From: Burkholderia sp. Nafp2/4-1b
GTDB taxonomy: Bacteria; Pseudomonadota; Gammaproteobacteria; Burkholderiales; Burkholderiaceae
DNA: 64,000 nt
Assembly (NCBI RefSeq): GCF_003635165.1
Contig: NZ_ML058597.1
Coordinates: 186,001 to 250,000, forward strand
Direction: 5' to 3'
In this document: one piece after another, positions 56,624 to 64,000 of the stretch
Position numbering within the stretch: the stretch's first letter is position 1
Layout: the number at the start of each line of letters is the position of its first letter
Position numbers and translations under genes: made by a program
Notes under the pieces: generated by a model
Databases searched by the model: none
The model's input: the letters and a program-made list of their open reading frames with translations, nothing else
What the model was told of the DNA's origin: nothing

Positions 56624-56824
56624 TCAGCCGTGCCGATCGTCGAGCGCGGGCCAGCGTGCGAACGCGAACACCCACAACATCACGAAGTTCAGGATCGGAA
56701 CGAACATCGTCAGGATCCACCAGCCCGAATGTCCGGTACGCCGAACGATCCGGGCATACGGATAAAGGACGATCGCGACGAGCACGAGCGACACGAGCAA
56801 CTGCCATGCGGTGACGTGTTCCAT
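56624..56824 (-). CDS. Small two-helix membrane protein
   Basis: This 66-residue inner-membrane protein has helices at about 6-22 and 36-55. The segment GHSGWWILTMFVPILNFVMLWVFAF is like that in small DUF805-type proteins, but I would not name a family. GGGGAAG precedes ATG 56824. It lies between repeat copies 6 and 7 and has no operon partner. Confidence 0.75.
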   Translation of the reverse strand: MEHVTAWQLLVSLVLVAIVLYPYARIVRRTGHSGWWILTMFVPILNFVMLWVFAFARWPALDDRHG

Positions 56825-57080
56825 GGTCTTCCCCGAAATGGTGCGGCGTGGTCCGATGCGGGCGGAATGGCTTGGCCCGAAGTGCCGTCGCGTGACCTCT
56901 GGTGAAGCATGGTCGCGTGCGGCTCGTGTGATCGTGACGCGTCGCGTGGCCGGCCGTCAAGGCGTCGACATGCATCGACGGTGGGGCGGGCAAGTGCCGC
57001 CGTTGCGCCGGATCATCCGTCGGCGCACGCACGCGAACGTCGCGCTGCCGAAACGGTGACGCGGCGCGTGAATCATTGGC

Positions 57081-57147
57081 CGATCAACGGGTTAGCCGAT
57101 GCGTGCGCAGGATATCCACAAGCTTGCCAACAAAATCTGTGGGTAAG
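57081..57147 (+). repeat. 67-bp intergenic element, copy 7
   Basis: Left motif GATCAACGGGTTAG, arm ATATCCACA, CTTGCCAACA core, right arm TGTGGGTAA. It is in the 585-bp gap 56825-57409, which otherwise shows no gene. Confidence 0.88.
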
Positions 57148-57273
57148 TGGCGCGACGCTCACGTTGTCCATTGCCGCGGCGCCGACGTGGCATCGTGATG
57201 CGTTCCGCGGCGAAGCGGCGCGTGTGATCGCTCGACCAGCGCCGCATCTGCATCACGCGTGCCAAAGTCCGCC

Positions 57274-57340
57274 GGATCAAGGGCTTAGCGTTGCGGTGCG
57301 CAGGATATCCACAAGCTTGCCAACATTTTCTGTGGAGAAC
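57274..57340 (+). repeat. 67-bp intergenic element, copy 8
   Basis: Left motif GATCAAGGGCTTAG, arm ATATCCACA, CTTGCCAACA core followed by TTTTC instead of AAATC, right arm TGTGGAGAA. It ends 70 bp from the stop of the monooxygenase gene. Confidence 0.88.
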
Positions 57341-57409
57341 TTCCGCGTGGCGTTCGCGCCGCGCGGCACAGGGTGCAAACCGTGCGCCGCGCGCGCTTCG
57401 CGCGTGGGT

Positions 57410-57778
57410 TCACGCGGTACAAATGCCGGCCACGGCGACCTTCTGGAACAAGTGCGGGCTCGCGACGGCGGACGAAGGATACGCCGACAGTTTCGCGACG
57501 AAGTCCGGATGCGTGAAGGCCGCGCGGAACGCGTCGGTCGATTCCCAGACCGCATAGTTGAAGTAGGTCGGGCTATCGCCGAGCGCGCGATGCAGTTGCG
57601 TCGAGATGAATCCCGGCTGCCGTTTCATGAACGCGGCGTCGTCCTTCCACACGGCCAGGAAGTCGGCTTCGTCGGCCGGATCCAGCGTGAAGACGTTGAC
57701 GAGCACGGCGGGTTCCGCGGCGATGCCGAGCTGCTGCTGGATCGGAAAGGCCGGGTCCATCGGTTTGAAATGAGGCAT
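57410..57778 (-). CDS. Antibiotic-biosynthesis-monooxygenase-type (ABM) protein
   Basis: This 122-residue cytoplasmic protein has one ABM ferredoxin-like domain: AVLVNVFTLDPADEADFLAVWKDD, MKRQPGFISTQLHRAL and YFNYAVWESTDAFRAAF. Members act on small aromatic or quinone-like compounds, or as stress proteins. AGGAGTGCCCC precedes ATG 57778. The MarR gene ends 37 bp upstream on the same strand, so marR-ABM is an operon, suggesting a response to a toxic small molecule. Confidence 0.87.
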   Translation of the reverse strand: MPHFKPMDPAFPIQQQLGIAAEPAVLVNVFTLDPADEADFLAVWKDDAAFMKRQPGFISTQLHRALGDSPTYFNYAVWESTDAFRAAFTHPDFVAKLSAYPSSAVASPHLFQKVAVAGICTA

Positions 57779-57815
57779 GGGGCACTCCTTGTGGATGAAG
57801 GGGGCGATGGCGCGA

Positions 57816-58262
57816 TCACGCTTGCCCGTTCGGCGCATGCGCGTCGCACATGGCCGACAGCACGCGAATTGCCGCATCCAGATCGGCCGCACCGAACTGG
57901 CCGGAGATGTCGCGGACATGCTGCTGCCATTGCCCGACCACCGCTTCATAGGCGGCCGCGCCGCGCGTGGTCAGTGCATACAGCGGCGAGCGCTTGTGCG
58001 TCGGGTTCGGCAGCGGCTGCACCAGCCCTTCTTCGGTGAGCACGTTGATCTGCTTCAGGACGGCCTGCCGCGTGATGCCCATCGCTTCGGCGATCTGCGG
58101 GATGTTGGGGGCTTCCGGCGCCAGCGAGATGGCGCCCAACACTTGCCAGCGCGCGCTGGTCAGGCCGTGCGGCGCGGCAAAGGTATTGCCCCATTCGATC
58201 AGCAGGCCGTTCAGCCGGAAGACGGACAGCGCGACGGCAGTCAACTTGGCGGGTTTCGTCAT
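57816..58262 (-). CDS. MarR-family regulator
   Basis: This 148-residue winged-helix regulator has the DNA-binding part ITRQAVLKQINVLTEEGLVQPL followed by the wing NPTHKRSPLYALT. MarR proteins are dimeric repressors released by phenolic or oxidising ligands. Its operator is probably the repeat cluster just upstream at 58282-58317, so it would repress itself and the downstream ABM gene. Confidence 0.92.
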   Translation of the reverse strand: MTKPAKLTAVALSVFRLNGLLIEWGNTFAAPHGLTSARWQVLGAISLAPEAPNIPQIAEAMGITRQAVLKQINVLTEEGLVQPLPNPTHKRSPLYALTTRGAAAYEAVVGQWQQHVRDISGQFGAADLDAAIRVLSAMCDAHAPNGQA

Positions 58263-58281
58263 GATCGAGATACGGGATGAA

Positions 58282-58317
58282 TTGACAACTACTTTACGTA
58301 ATCGACAACTGGTTGTC
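58282..58317. promoter_or_regulatory. Probable MarR operator
   Basis: A perfect inverted repeat GACAAC-TG-GTTGTC (58304-58317) is preceded by a second TTGACAACT half-site with a 20-bp spacing, two DNA turns. It lies 20-55 bp before the MarR start codon. Confidence 0.7.
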
Positions 58318-58424
58318 AGTGTGGATTGAACCTCGCCGTGACTGAGGGCCGGAAGTCGCGCCGACGCGGGCGCCTTTCTGACCTGGATTGGCGCATTCGC
58401 TGCGCACGCGTGCCAAACCCTTTC

Positions 58425-58491
58425 GGATCAACGGCTTGTCGCCGTTAGCGGGCGGTTGTCCACAAGCTTGCCAACACAATCTGTGGAAAAG
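58425..58491 (+). repeat. 67-bp intergenic element, copy 9
   Basis: Left motif GATCAACGGCTTG, preceded by GCCAAACCCTTTCG, similar to copies 5 and 6. Arm TTGTCCACA, CTTGCCAACA core, right arm TGTGGAAAA. It ends 24 bp before the stop of the qseC gene. Confidence 0.88.
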
Positions 58492-58515
58492 CCGGCCCGC
58501 CGGCGAATGTGAATG

Positions 58516-59892
58516 TCAGGCCGGCACGGGAAAGCGCACCGTCACGGTCAGTCCGCGCCCGCCCTGCGTCGTGCCGAGCGCGACCGTCGCGCCGTGCTGC
58601 TCGGCGATTCGCTTGACGATCGACAGCCCGAGCCCGCTGCCCGACGACGTGACCGCCTGCGCGCCTTCGCCGCGATAGAAGCGCTCCCAGACGTCCGTGC
58701 GTTCGGCTTCCGGGATGCCGGGGCCGTCGTCGGCGACTTCGAGCACGGGCGTCGCGCCGTCGAAGCGCGCCGATACGTCGACGCGCGCGCCGTCGCCCGC
58801 ATAGCGGATCGCGTTGTCGACCAGGTTGTTCAGCAGCACGCGCAACGTGTCGAGATTGCCGGCGGCCATCACCGGCGACGATACGATCGCGCCGAGGTCG
58901 ATCCGGTGCGCATCGGCGACGCGCGTTCGATCGGCGACCACCGAGCGGCACAGCGCGGCGAGATCGACGGGCGCGGATGCCGACGCGGACGCTTGCGCAT
59001 CGGGTTCGAGACGCGCGAGCGTCAGCAACTGTTCGGCGAGGTGGGCGAGGCGCGTCGTGCCCGCGTGAATCTGCGCGAGGATCTGCTCGCGTTCGTCGGA
59101 CGTCGCCGCGCGCCGCAGCAGTTGCGACTGGATCGACAGCCCCATGATCGGCGTGCGCAATTCGTGCGCGGCATCGGCGATGAAGTGGCGCTGCAGCGTG
59201 AATGAGCGGTCGAGCCGCGCGAGCAGGTCGTTGATCGCTTCGGCGAGCGGGCGCACCTCGTTCGGCATCGACGCGACGTCGACCGGTTCCAGATTGTTCG
59301 CATTCCTGCGCTTCAGGCCGGATGCGATCGTGCGCAGCGGCCGCAGCCCCGCGCCGATGCCGAACCACAGCCCGATCGCGAGCACCGGCAGCATCGAGAA
59401 CACCGGCCACAGCAGGTGCACCGCGATGCCCGCGATCGCTTCCCAGCGCGCATGGCGCGCCTGTGCGAGCCGGATCGTCGTGCCGCCGCGTTCGGTCACA
59501 TAGGTGCGCCACGGCTGGCCGCCGACGTCGATGCTCGCGATGCCGGTTCGCGCGGGCGGCGGCAGCGCCGATTCGCGATCGGTCGAATACACCAGCGTGC
59601 CGTTGCGCCAGACCTGCAGCAGCACGGCGTCGGGATCGCTGGCCTCGAAACCGTGCTTGCCGTTGTCGTTATTGCGGAACGACAGCTCGCCGTTCGGGCC
59701 GACGGCGATCTGCTTCGACATGCTGCGCATCTGGTCGTCCAGCAGATCGTCGAGTTCGCGCAGCGCGCCCCAGTAGGTGCCCGCGCTCGCGACCAGCCCG
59801 ATCACGCACGCGGCGGGCAGCAGCCACATCAGCAGGCGCCGTCGCAGCGACGCGCTGCGCCAGCGCGCGATCGCATGTTCCATGCTCGTCAT
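58516..59892 (-). CDS. qseC: Sensor histidine kinase, QseC-like
   Basis: This 458-residue inner-membrane kinase has helices at about 20-40 and 158-180 with a periplasmic sensor of about 115 residues between them. A HAMP segment, the H-box DAAHELRTPIMGL (His243), NLVDNAIRYA, DDGPGIPEAE and GSGLGLSIVKRIA follow. The start overlaps the stop of the response regulator gene (ATGA, 59889-59892). With the divergent ygiW-type gene it reproduces the E. coli ygiW-qseBC set. The ligand is not established here. Confidence 0.9.
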   Translation of the reverse strand: MTSMEHAIARWRSASLRRRLLMWLLPAACVIGLVASAGTYWGALRELDDLLDDQMRSMSKQIAVGPNGELSFRNNDNGKHGFEASDPDAVLLQVWRNGTLVYSTDRESALPPPARTGIASIDVGGQPWRTYVTERGGTTIRLAQARHARWEAIAGIAVHLLWPVFSMLPVLAIGLWFGIGAGLRPLRTIASGLKRRNANNLEPVDVASMPNEVRPLAEAINDLLARLDRSFTLQRHFIADAAHELRTPIMGLSIQSQLLRRAATSDEREQILAQIHAGTTRLAHLAEQLLTLARLEPDAQASASASAPVDLAALCRSVVADRTRVADAHRIDLGAIVSSPVMAAGNLDTLRVLLNNLVDNAIRYAGDGARVDVSARFDGATPVLEVADDGPGIPEAERTDVWERFYRGEGAQAVTSSGSGLGLSIVKRIAEQHGATVALGTTQGGRGLTVTVRFPVPA

Positions 59893-60551
59893 GCGCCGTC
59901 ACCGATCCGGTAGCCGACGCCGCGCACCGTGCGAATCATGTCGTGGCCAAGCTTCTTGCGCAGGTTGTGGATGTGCACCTGCACGGCGTTGCTCTCGATT
60001 TCCTCGCCCCAGCTGTACAGCCGTTCCTCGAACTGTTCGCGCGAGATCACCGCGCCCGGGTCGCGCATCAGTTCGTGCAGCAGCACGAATTCCTTCGGCG
60101 ACAGCGTGACTTCGTCGTCGTTGAGCCAGACCAGGTGCTTGATCGGATCGAGCCGCAGCGGGCCGATCGCGAGCGTGGTTTGCGCGCGGCCCGCATGGCG
60201 GCGGTTGACCGCGCGGATGCGGGCGAGCAGTTCCTCGAGCACGAACGGCTTCACGAGGTAGTCGTCGGCGCCGCTGTCGAGGCCCGCGATGCGCTCGGAC
60301 ACGCCGTCGCGCGCGGTGATGATGATCGCGGGCAGGGTTTCGTCGCGGCGGCGCAGCGACGCGAGCACCGACAGGCCGTCGCGGTTCGGCAGCCCGAGGT
60401 CGAGCAGCAGCAGGCCGTAGCCGGTCGAGCGCAGTGCGAGCGACGCGGCGTCGCCGTCCTTCACCCAGTCGACCGCGAAGCCTTCCTGTTTGAGGCCCTG
60501 TTCGAGCCCGCTGCCGATCAGCGGATCGTCCTCGACGAGCAGTACGCGCAT
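59889..60551 (-). CDS. qseB: OmpR-family response regulator, QseB-like
   Basis: This 220-residue regulator starts MRVLLVEDDPLIGSGLEQGL, has phospho-acceptor Asp51 (LLLLDLGLPNRDG) and Lys in YLVKPF. A winged-helix domain has LSPKEFVLLHELM and NAVQVHIHNLRKKLG. It is highly typical of the QseB/PmrA group. Its gene precedes and overlaps that of the kinase, and it is divergent from the ygiW-type gene 234 bp away, a probable target. Confidence 0.91.
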   Translation of the reverse strand: MRVLLVEDDPLIGSGLEQGLKQEGFAVDWVKDGDAASLALRSTGYGLLLLDLGLPNRDGLSVLASLRRRDETLPAIIITARDGVSERIAGLDSGADDYLVKPFVLEELLARIRAVNRRHAGRAQTTLAIGPLRLDPIKHLVWLNDDEVTLSPKEFVLLHELMRDPGAVISREQFEERLYSWGEEIESNAVQVHIHNLRKKLGHDMIRTVRGVGYRIGDGA

Positions 60552-60784
60552 GGATTCGTGTCTGTTGGCGGGCGTGGTGCCCGGGGGTTCCCATGATAAG
60601 CGCAGGTGTCTTAGGCGGAGCTTAAACGGCCGAGGCCGCTCGCGCTTTCGTACACGTCCGATGCGGCACCGTGTCGCCTCGGCGCGGTCTTCAGGTTTGC
60701 TTAATCTTACGGTCCGTAATCTGGGCCCGCCGCGTTCAACGGAGCGCGGCATCCCATCGAAGAAAAGGAACGAGGAACGCCATC

Positions 60785-61138
60785 ATGAAACACCTGACCA
60801 GAATCCTGACGATCGCGCTCGCGCTGCTGCCGGCCGCCGTCTACGCGCAGTACACCGGGCCGTCAGCGCTAACGACCACCACCGTGAAGGAGCTCCTCGC
60901 GAACGGCAAGGACGATCAGCACGTGCAGTTGCAAGGGCGCATCGTCAAGCACGTCGGCGGCGAGGATTACGAGTTCGCCGATGCGACGGGCACGATTCGC
61001 GTCGAGATCGACCACAAGCTGTGGGCAGCCGGCCAGCCCGTCAGCGACAAGAACGAAGTAAAGCTGACCGGCGAGTTCGAGCGCAAATGGTCGGGCCGCG
61101 TGAAGGTCGACGCCGACCATGTCGAAGTGGTGCGCTGA
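60785..61138 (+). CDS. YgiW/VisP-type periplasmic OB-fold protein
   Basis: This 117-residue protein has a signal peptide (MKHLTRILTIALALLPAAV, cleavage after YAQ) and a BOF/OB-fold domain: TVKELLANGKDDQHVQLQGRI, YEFADATGTIRVEID and VKLTGEFERKWSGRVKVDAD. E. coli YgiW is a stress-linked periplasmic protein encoded beside qseBC, and the same neighbourhood is seen here. AGGAACG tracts precede ATG 60785. Confidence 0.92.
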   Translation: MKHLTRILTIALALLPAAVYAQYTGPSALTTTTVKELLANGKDDQHVQLQGRIVKHVGGEDYEFADATGTIRVEIDHKLWAAGQPVSDKNEVKLTGEFERKWSGRVKVDADHVEVVR

Positions 61139-61209
61139 CCGACGTACCGGTACACCGGTGCGGACGGGGCCGGTGATACCATGGACGACCGGTTCCCGTT
61201 CCCACCAAG

Positions 61210-62070
61210 ATGGCTGCCAATTTCGATGAACTCGCGTCCCGGATCCGGGCACAATTTTCCGAACTGAGCCCGCAATTCCAGGCGGGCGCTGCATTTCTGC
61301 TCGATCATCCCGACGAAGTCGCCACCTCGTCGATGCGCAAGGTCGCGCAGCGCGCGCAGGTTCAACCCGCGTCGCTCGTGCGGCTCGCGCAGCAATTCGG
61401 TTTTCCCGGCTGGAACGAGCTGCGCGACCTGTGCGTCGCGCGCGTGCGCACGCGTCCGGAACCGCTCACGCAGCGTGCGCGTTCGCTCGTGCGGCCCGAC
61501 GCGAAAGCAACGCTCGCGCACGACCTGCTTGCCGCCCAGCAACACAATCTTGCCGCGACCGCCGCGCAGAACGAGCACACGCTCGTCGAGGCCGCGAAGC
61601 TGCTCCGCAAGGCACCGCACGTGCATGTCGCGGGCTTCCGGTCGTGTTATCCGGTCGCGTTCGGGTTCGTGTACGGCTACCGGTTGTTCCGGCCGACGGT
61701 GTCGCTGCTCAACGGCGTCGCCGGCTCGCTCGAGATGGAGCTGCGCACGATCGCGAAGCAGAGCGTGACCGTGATCATCAGCTTCGCGCCGTATTCCGCG
61801 GAAGCGCAGCGCGTCGCGCAAGCGGCGAAGACGCAGGGCAGCAAGATCGTCGCGATCACCGACAGCGCGGTGTCGCCGATCGCGCTGCATGCGGATGCGC
61901 AGCTGATCTTCACGCACGAGAGCCCGTCGTTCTTCCCGTCGCTGGTCGCCGCGCATGCGATGGCCGAGGCGCTGGTCGCGCAGTTGCTCGCGCTCGAAGG
62001 CAGCGATGCAATCGCGACGCTCGAGCGCACGGAAGCGGAGCTGCATGCGAAGGGCGCGTATGTCGTGTAG
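61210..62070 (+). CDS. MurR/RpiR-family regulator
   Basis: This 286-residue regulator has an N-terminal helix-turn-helix (about 1-80, FQAGAAFLLDHPDEVATSSMR and QPASLVRLAQQFGFPGWNELR) and a C-terminal SIS sugar-phosphate-binding domain (about 125-260) with VHVAGFRSCYPVAFGF and IISFAPYSAEA. The effector sugar phosphate or other ligand is unknown. It may regulate the PEP mutase-family gene 164 bp downstream. Confidence 0.91.
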   Translation: MAANFDELASRIRAQFSELSPQFQAGAAFLLDHPDEVATSSMRKVAQRAQVQPASLVRLAQQFGFPGWNELRDLCVARVRTRPEPLTQRARSLVRPDAKATLAHDLLAAQQHNLAATAAQNEHTLVEAAKLLRKAPHVHVAGFRSCYPVAFGFVYGYRLFRPTVSLLNGVAGSLEMELRTIAKQSVTVIISFAPYSAEAQRVAQAAKTQGSKIVAITDSAVSPIALHADAQLIFTHESPSFFPSLVAAHAMAEALVAQLLALEGSDAIATLERTEAELHAKGAYVV

Positions 62071-62234
62071 CCGCGCGTGCGGCCTGGCGTTTCGTTCCCG
62101 GCTGTGACGAAGAAGCTTGGTGCCTGACGAGCCCGAACGGCCGCGTGCCGCCGACATCGACATTTCGCTGCACCCTGAACCGTTCCGGTATCGCACGCGC
62201 GTATGCTGGCGTCTCCAGTCCCGAGGAGACGACG

Positions 62235-63095
62235 ATGTCCGCATCCAACCTGCAATTCCGCCAAGCCGAAGCGTTCCGGGCGCTGCATGCGCGCCCCGGC
62301 GCGTTCATCATCCCGAACCCGTGGGATGCCGGTTCCGCGCGGCTGCTCGCGATGGCCGGCTTCGAATCGCTCGCTACCACGAGCGCCGGTTTTGCCTATA
62401 CGAGGGGACTGCCCGACAACGCGATCGGCCGTGACGAGATGCTCGCTCACATCGCCGAGATCGTCGCCGCCGGCGGCCTGCCGGTCAGCGCCGATCTCGA
62501 GAACGGTTTCGGCGACGCGCCCGACATGGTTGCGGAGACGATCCGGCTCGCCGCGCAAGCCGGCGCGGTGGGCGGCTCGATCGAGGACGCGACCGGCCGA
62601 GCCGACGCACCGATCTATCCGCACGCTGCGGCGGTCGAGCGCATTGCGGCGGCGGTCGACGCGGCGCGCGCGTTGTCGTTTCCGTTCACGCTGACCGCGC
62701 GCTGCGAGAACTACCTGCACGGCCGCCGCGACCTCGCCGACACGATCGCGCGGCTGGTCGCCTATCGCGACGCGGGCGCCGACGTGCTGTACGCGCCGGG
62801 CCTGACCGATCCCGACGACATCGCGGCAGTCACGCGCGCGGTCGGCGCGCCGGTCAATGTCGTGATGGGGCTGCAGGGCGGATTGCTGAGCCTCGACGCG
62901 CTGGCGGCGCTCGGCGTGAAGCGCGTCAGCGTCGGCGGCGCGCTGGCGCGGACCGCGCTCGGCGCGTTCCTGCGCGCGGCGACCGAAATGGCGCGCGACG
63001 GCACGTTCACGTTCGCGCAAGATGCGGTGCCGGGTCGCGATCTCGACCGCTGGTTTTCGGGGTCGGATAATTCGCCGGTTTCGTTTGCGCGATGA
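62235..63095 (+). CDS. Isocitrate lyase/PEP mutase family protein
   Basis: This 286-residue TIM-barrel protein belongs to the PEP mutase/isocitrate lyase superfamily. It has NPWDAGSARLLAMAGF, DLENGFGD (metal-site region), GGSIEDATG and ARCENYLHGRRDL. The loop with the Cys-centred lyase motif KKCGH of isocitrate lyases is absent. It may act as a C-C or P-C bond lyase/mutase on a 2-oxo acid; the reaction is not resolved. GAGGAGACGACG precedes ATG 62235. Confidence 0.88.
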   Translation: MSASNLQFRQAEAFRALHARPGAFIIPNPWDAGSARLLAMAGFESLATTSAGFAYTRGLPDNAIGRDEMLAHIAEIVAAGGLPVSADLENGFGDAPDMVAETIRLAAQAGAVGGSIEDATGRADAPIYPHAAAVERIAAAVDAARALSFPFTLTARCENYLHGRRDLADTIARLVAYRDAGADVLYAPGLTDPDDIAAVTRAVGAPVNVVMGLQGGLLSLDALAALGVKRVSVGGALARTALGAFLRAATEMARDGTFTFAQDAVPGRDLDRWFSGSDNSPVSFAR

Positions 63096-63429
63096 CCCCG
63101 AAAAATGGGAACGTTTCCAGCTGAAACCTGATTGATCGTAATCAATCGAAATCGCCGGCGATTTAAACTCCGCTGACGGCGCGAAATACTTCGTATATTC
63201 TCCGCATTCCGGCCGTTCGACCGGAACCGGCGCGCGAGCCGCGCCGGTTCTGGCGATCGGCCATCCGCCAGATGCACCGATCCCGCGTATTGTTGCGATT
63301 CTCCGACCGCGTCATTTTTCGGTTTTATGGAGTTGCCGATTATTTTTCGAATTGGTAATCTGCTGCACCGTCAAAACGACGGTATCGGCGGGCCGCCGAA
63401 AAATGAATATATAAAATATCGAGAGTGCG
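63096..63429. other. Intergenic region with a strong hairpin
   Basis: This 334-bp gap has a perfect 10-bp stem GAACCGGCGC/GCGCCGGTTC (63224-63250, 7-base loop) with no T-run, possibly a terminator for the preceding gene. Further right, 63340-63425 is A+T rich (AAAATGAATATATAAAATAT) and likely holds the promoter of the DUF2158 gene. Confidence 0.55.
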
Positions 63430-63696
63430 ATGACGATCCGAGCTAATCACCGCAGTGGCTTTCGCGTCGGCGATGTCGTGACGCTGAAAACCGGAGGACC
63501 GCGCATGACCGTCACCTACGCCGGGCCGGTCGTGTTCGACGATGCCGACTGGCTGATCTGCCAGTGGTTCGACGACAGCGGCCATTTCCGGCAGGAAATG
63601 TTTCATCACGAAACGGTCGTGCCGGAGCCGCGGGCGATTTCCGCGGGGCGCGTCCGCTTGCGCATGCAGGCGCACCGGTACCGTTCAGCCGCCTGA
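63430..63696 (+). CDS. DUF2158 (YodC-like) small protein
   Basis: This 88-residue protein has the DUF2158 pattern: FRVGDVVTLKTGGPRMTVTY followed by WLICQWFDDSGHFRQEMFHHETV. It is a small beta-barrel-like domain with unknown function. GAGAG precedes ATG 63430. The A+T-rich promoter suggests a strongly expressed or regulated gene. Confidence 0.88.
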   Translation: MTIRANHRSGFRVGDVVTLKTGGPRMTVTYAGPVVFDDADWLICQWFDDSGHFRQEMFHHETVVPEPRAISAGRVRLRMQAHRYRSAA

Positions 63697-63850
63697 TACC
63701 ACGTTGATCAACGGTCGGCGCCCTCTGCCGGCCGTGCACTGCTGCGCCACTGCAGTCTTTCGTACTCGCATCACCGCGACGTCCGCGACGTCCGCGACAT
63801 TTCACGTCATCCCGAAACATCCGGCCGCCCCGCGCCCCGATACTGCACGC

Positions 63851-64000
63851 ATGAACCCGACCGATCCGATTGCCGCGGTCACGCACCGCGATCCCTATCC
63901 CTATTACGCGACGCTCGTCGACGGGCCGCCGCTCGCGTTCGACGCCACGCTCGGCCTGTGGGTCGCGAGCCGGGCGGCGAGCGTGACGGCCGTGCTCGGC
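63851..64000 (+). CDS. Cytochrome P450, N-terminal fragment (cut by window edge)
   Basis: Fifty residues are visible, MNPTDPIAAVTHRDPYPYYA followed by TLVDGPPLAFDATLGLWVAS, open to the last base. The DPYPYY-x-LV-x-GPP and LGLWVASR-x-ASV pattern is typical of the start of bacterial soluble P450s. The heme-binding Cys motif lies outside the window, so the call rests on the N-terminus only. Confidence 0.75.
   Translation, partial: MNPTDPIAAVTHRDPYPYYATLVDGPPLAFDATLGLWVASRAASVTAVLG

Noticed and set aside
53801-57340. The repeat-spacer layout as a CRISPR array
   Set aside because: Repeats of 67 bp and spacers of 96-126 bp are far outside CRISPR dimensions, and repeats are too variable. No cas genes are present and a real gene lies between copies.
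53801-58491. The 67-bp elements as integron attC sites
   Set aside because: Copy 3 contains GTTAGGC, resembling the attC core GTTRRRY. The other copies do not keep it, the matching RYYYAAC core is missing, spacers hold no cassette genes and no integrase gene is visible.

Overview
The window is high-G+C DNA with the gene content and style of Burkholderia, most likely a Burkholderia cepacia complex member (inference). The main pointers are a PenR/PenB-type beta-lactamase pair, a DUF2917 gene, a ygiW-qseBC set and a valine-catabolism operon with an AraC-type regulator. I see no rRNA, CRISPR array, integrase, transposase or phage gene. The only RNA gene I can support is tRNA-Leu(GAG).

Layout. 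1-1.8 kb: two-subunit transketolase, cut by the left edge. 1.9-10 kb: tRNA-Leu, an LRR-protein kinase fusion, a LysE exporter, a copper-handling operon (DUF2946, CopC, PCu(A)C chaperone, small membrane protein), an SRPBCC protein, a 2Fe-2S ferredoxin, an AcoR-like sigma-54 activator and small conserved proteins. 10.3-13.8 kb: AzgA-type purine permease and small Burkholderia hypotheticals. 13.9-17.6 kb: operon of a PF10118 metal-dependent hydrolase, an EphD-like epoxide hydrolase/SDR fusion and an M24 peptidase. 18.1-21.8 kb: exported HAD phosphatase and an NfeD-slipin pair. 22-30.7 kb: AraC regulator divergent from a valine/branched-chain acyl-CoA operon (acyl-CoA dehydrogenase, acyl-CoA synthetase, mmsA, mmsB, enoyl-CoA hydratase, 3-hydroxyisobutyryl-CoA hydrolase).

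30.7-45 kb: LysR/MFS pair, lipoprotein, secreted RNase T2, isochorismatase-like protein, cold-shock protein, glutaminase, an RstAB-like two-component system, a PlpD-like patatin autotransporter, a solitary MreB paralogue and a DUF218 protein. 45.3-51 kb: a 1,868-residue autotransporter whose passenger is built from nine tandem modules of exactly 264 or 297 bp. 51.1-53.7 kb: glycogen-debranching-type enzyme and a small protein. 53.8-58.5 kb: penR/penB, a small membrane protein, a monooxygenase-MarR pair and qseBC-ygiW. 61-64 kb: RpiR regulator, PEP mutase-family protein, a DUF2158 protein and the start of a cytochrome P450.

The most unusual feature is a family of nine 67-bp elements at 53.8-58.5 kb. 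All lie on the same strand and in intergenic DNA, and they align without a single gap. Each has inverted TCCACA/TGTGGA arms, resembling DnaA boxes, around an invariant CTTGCCAACA. Within sub-clusters they recur every 163-193 bp. I do not recognise them as a named element.
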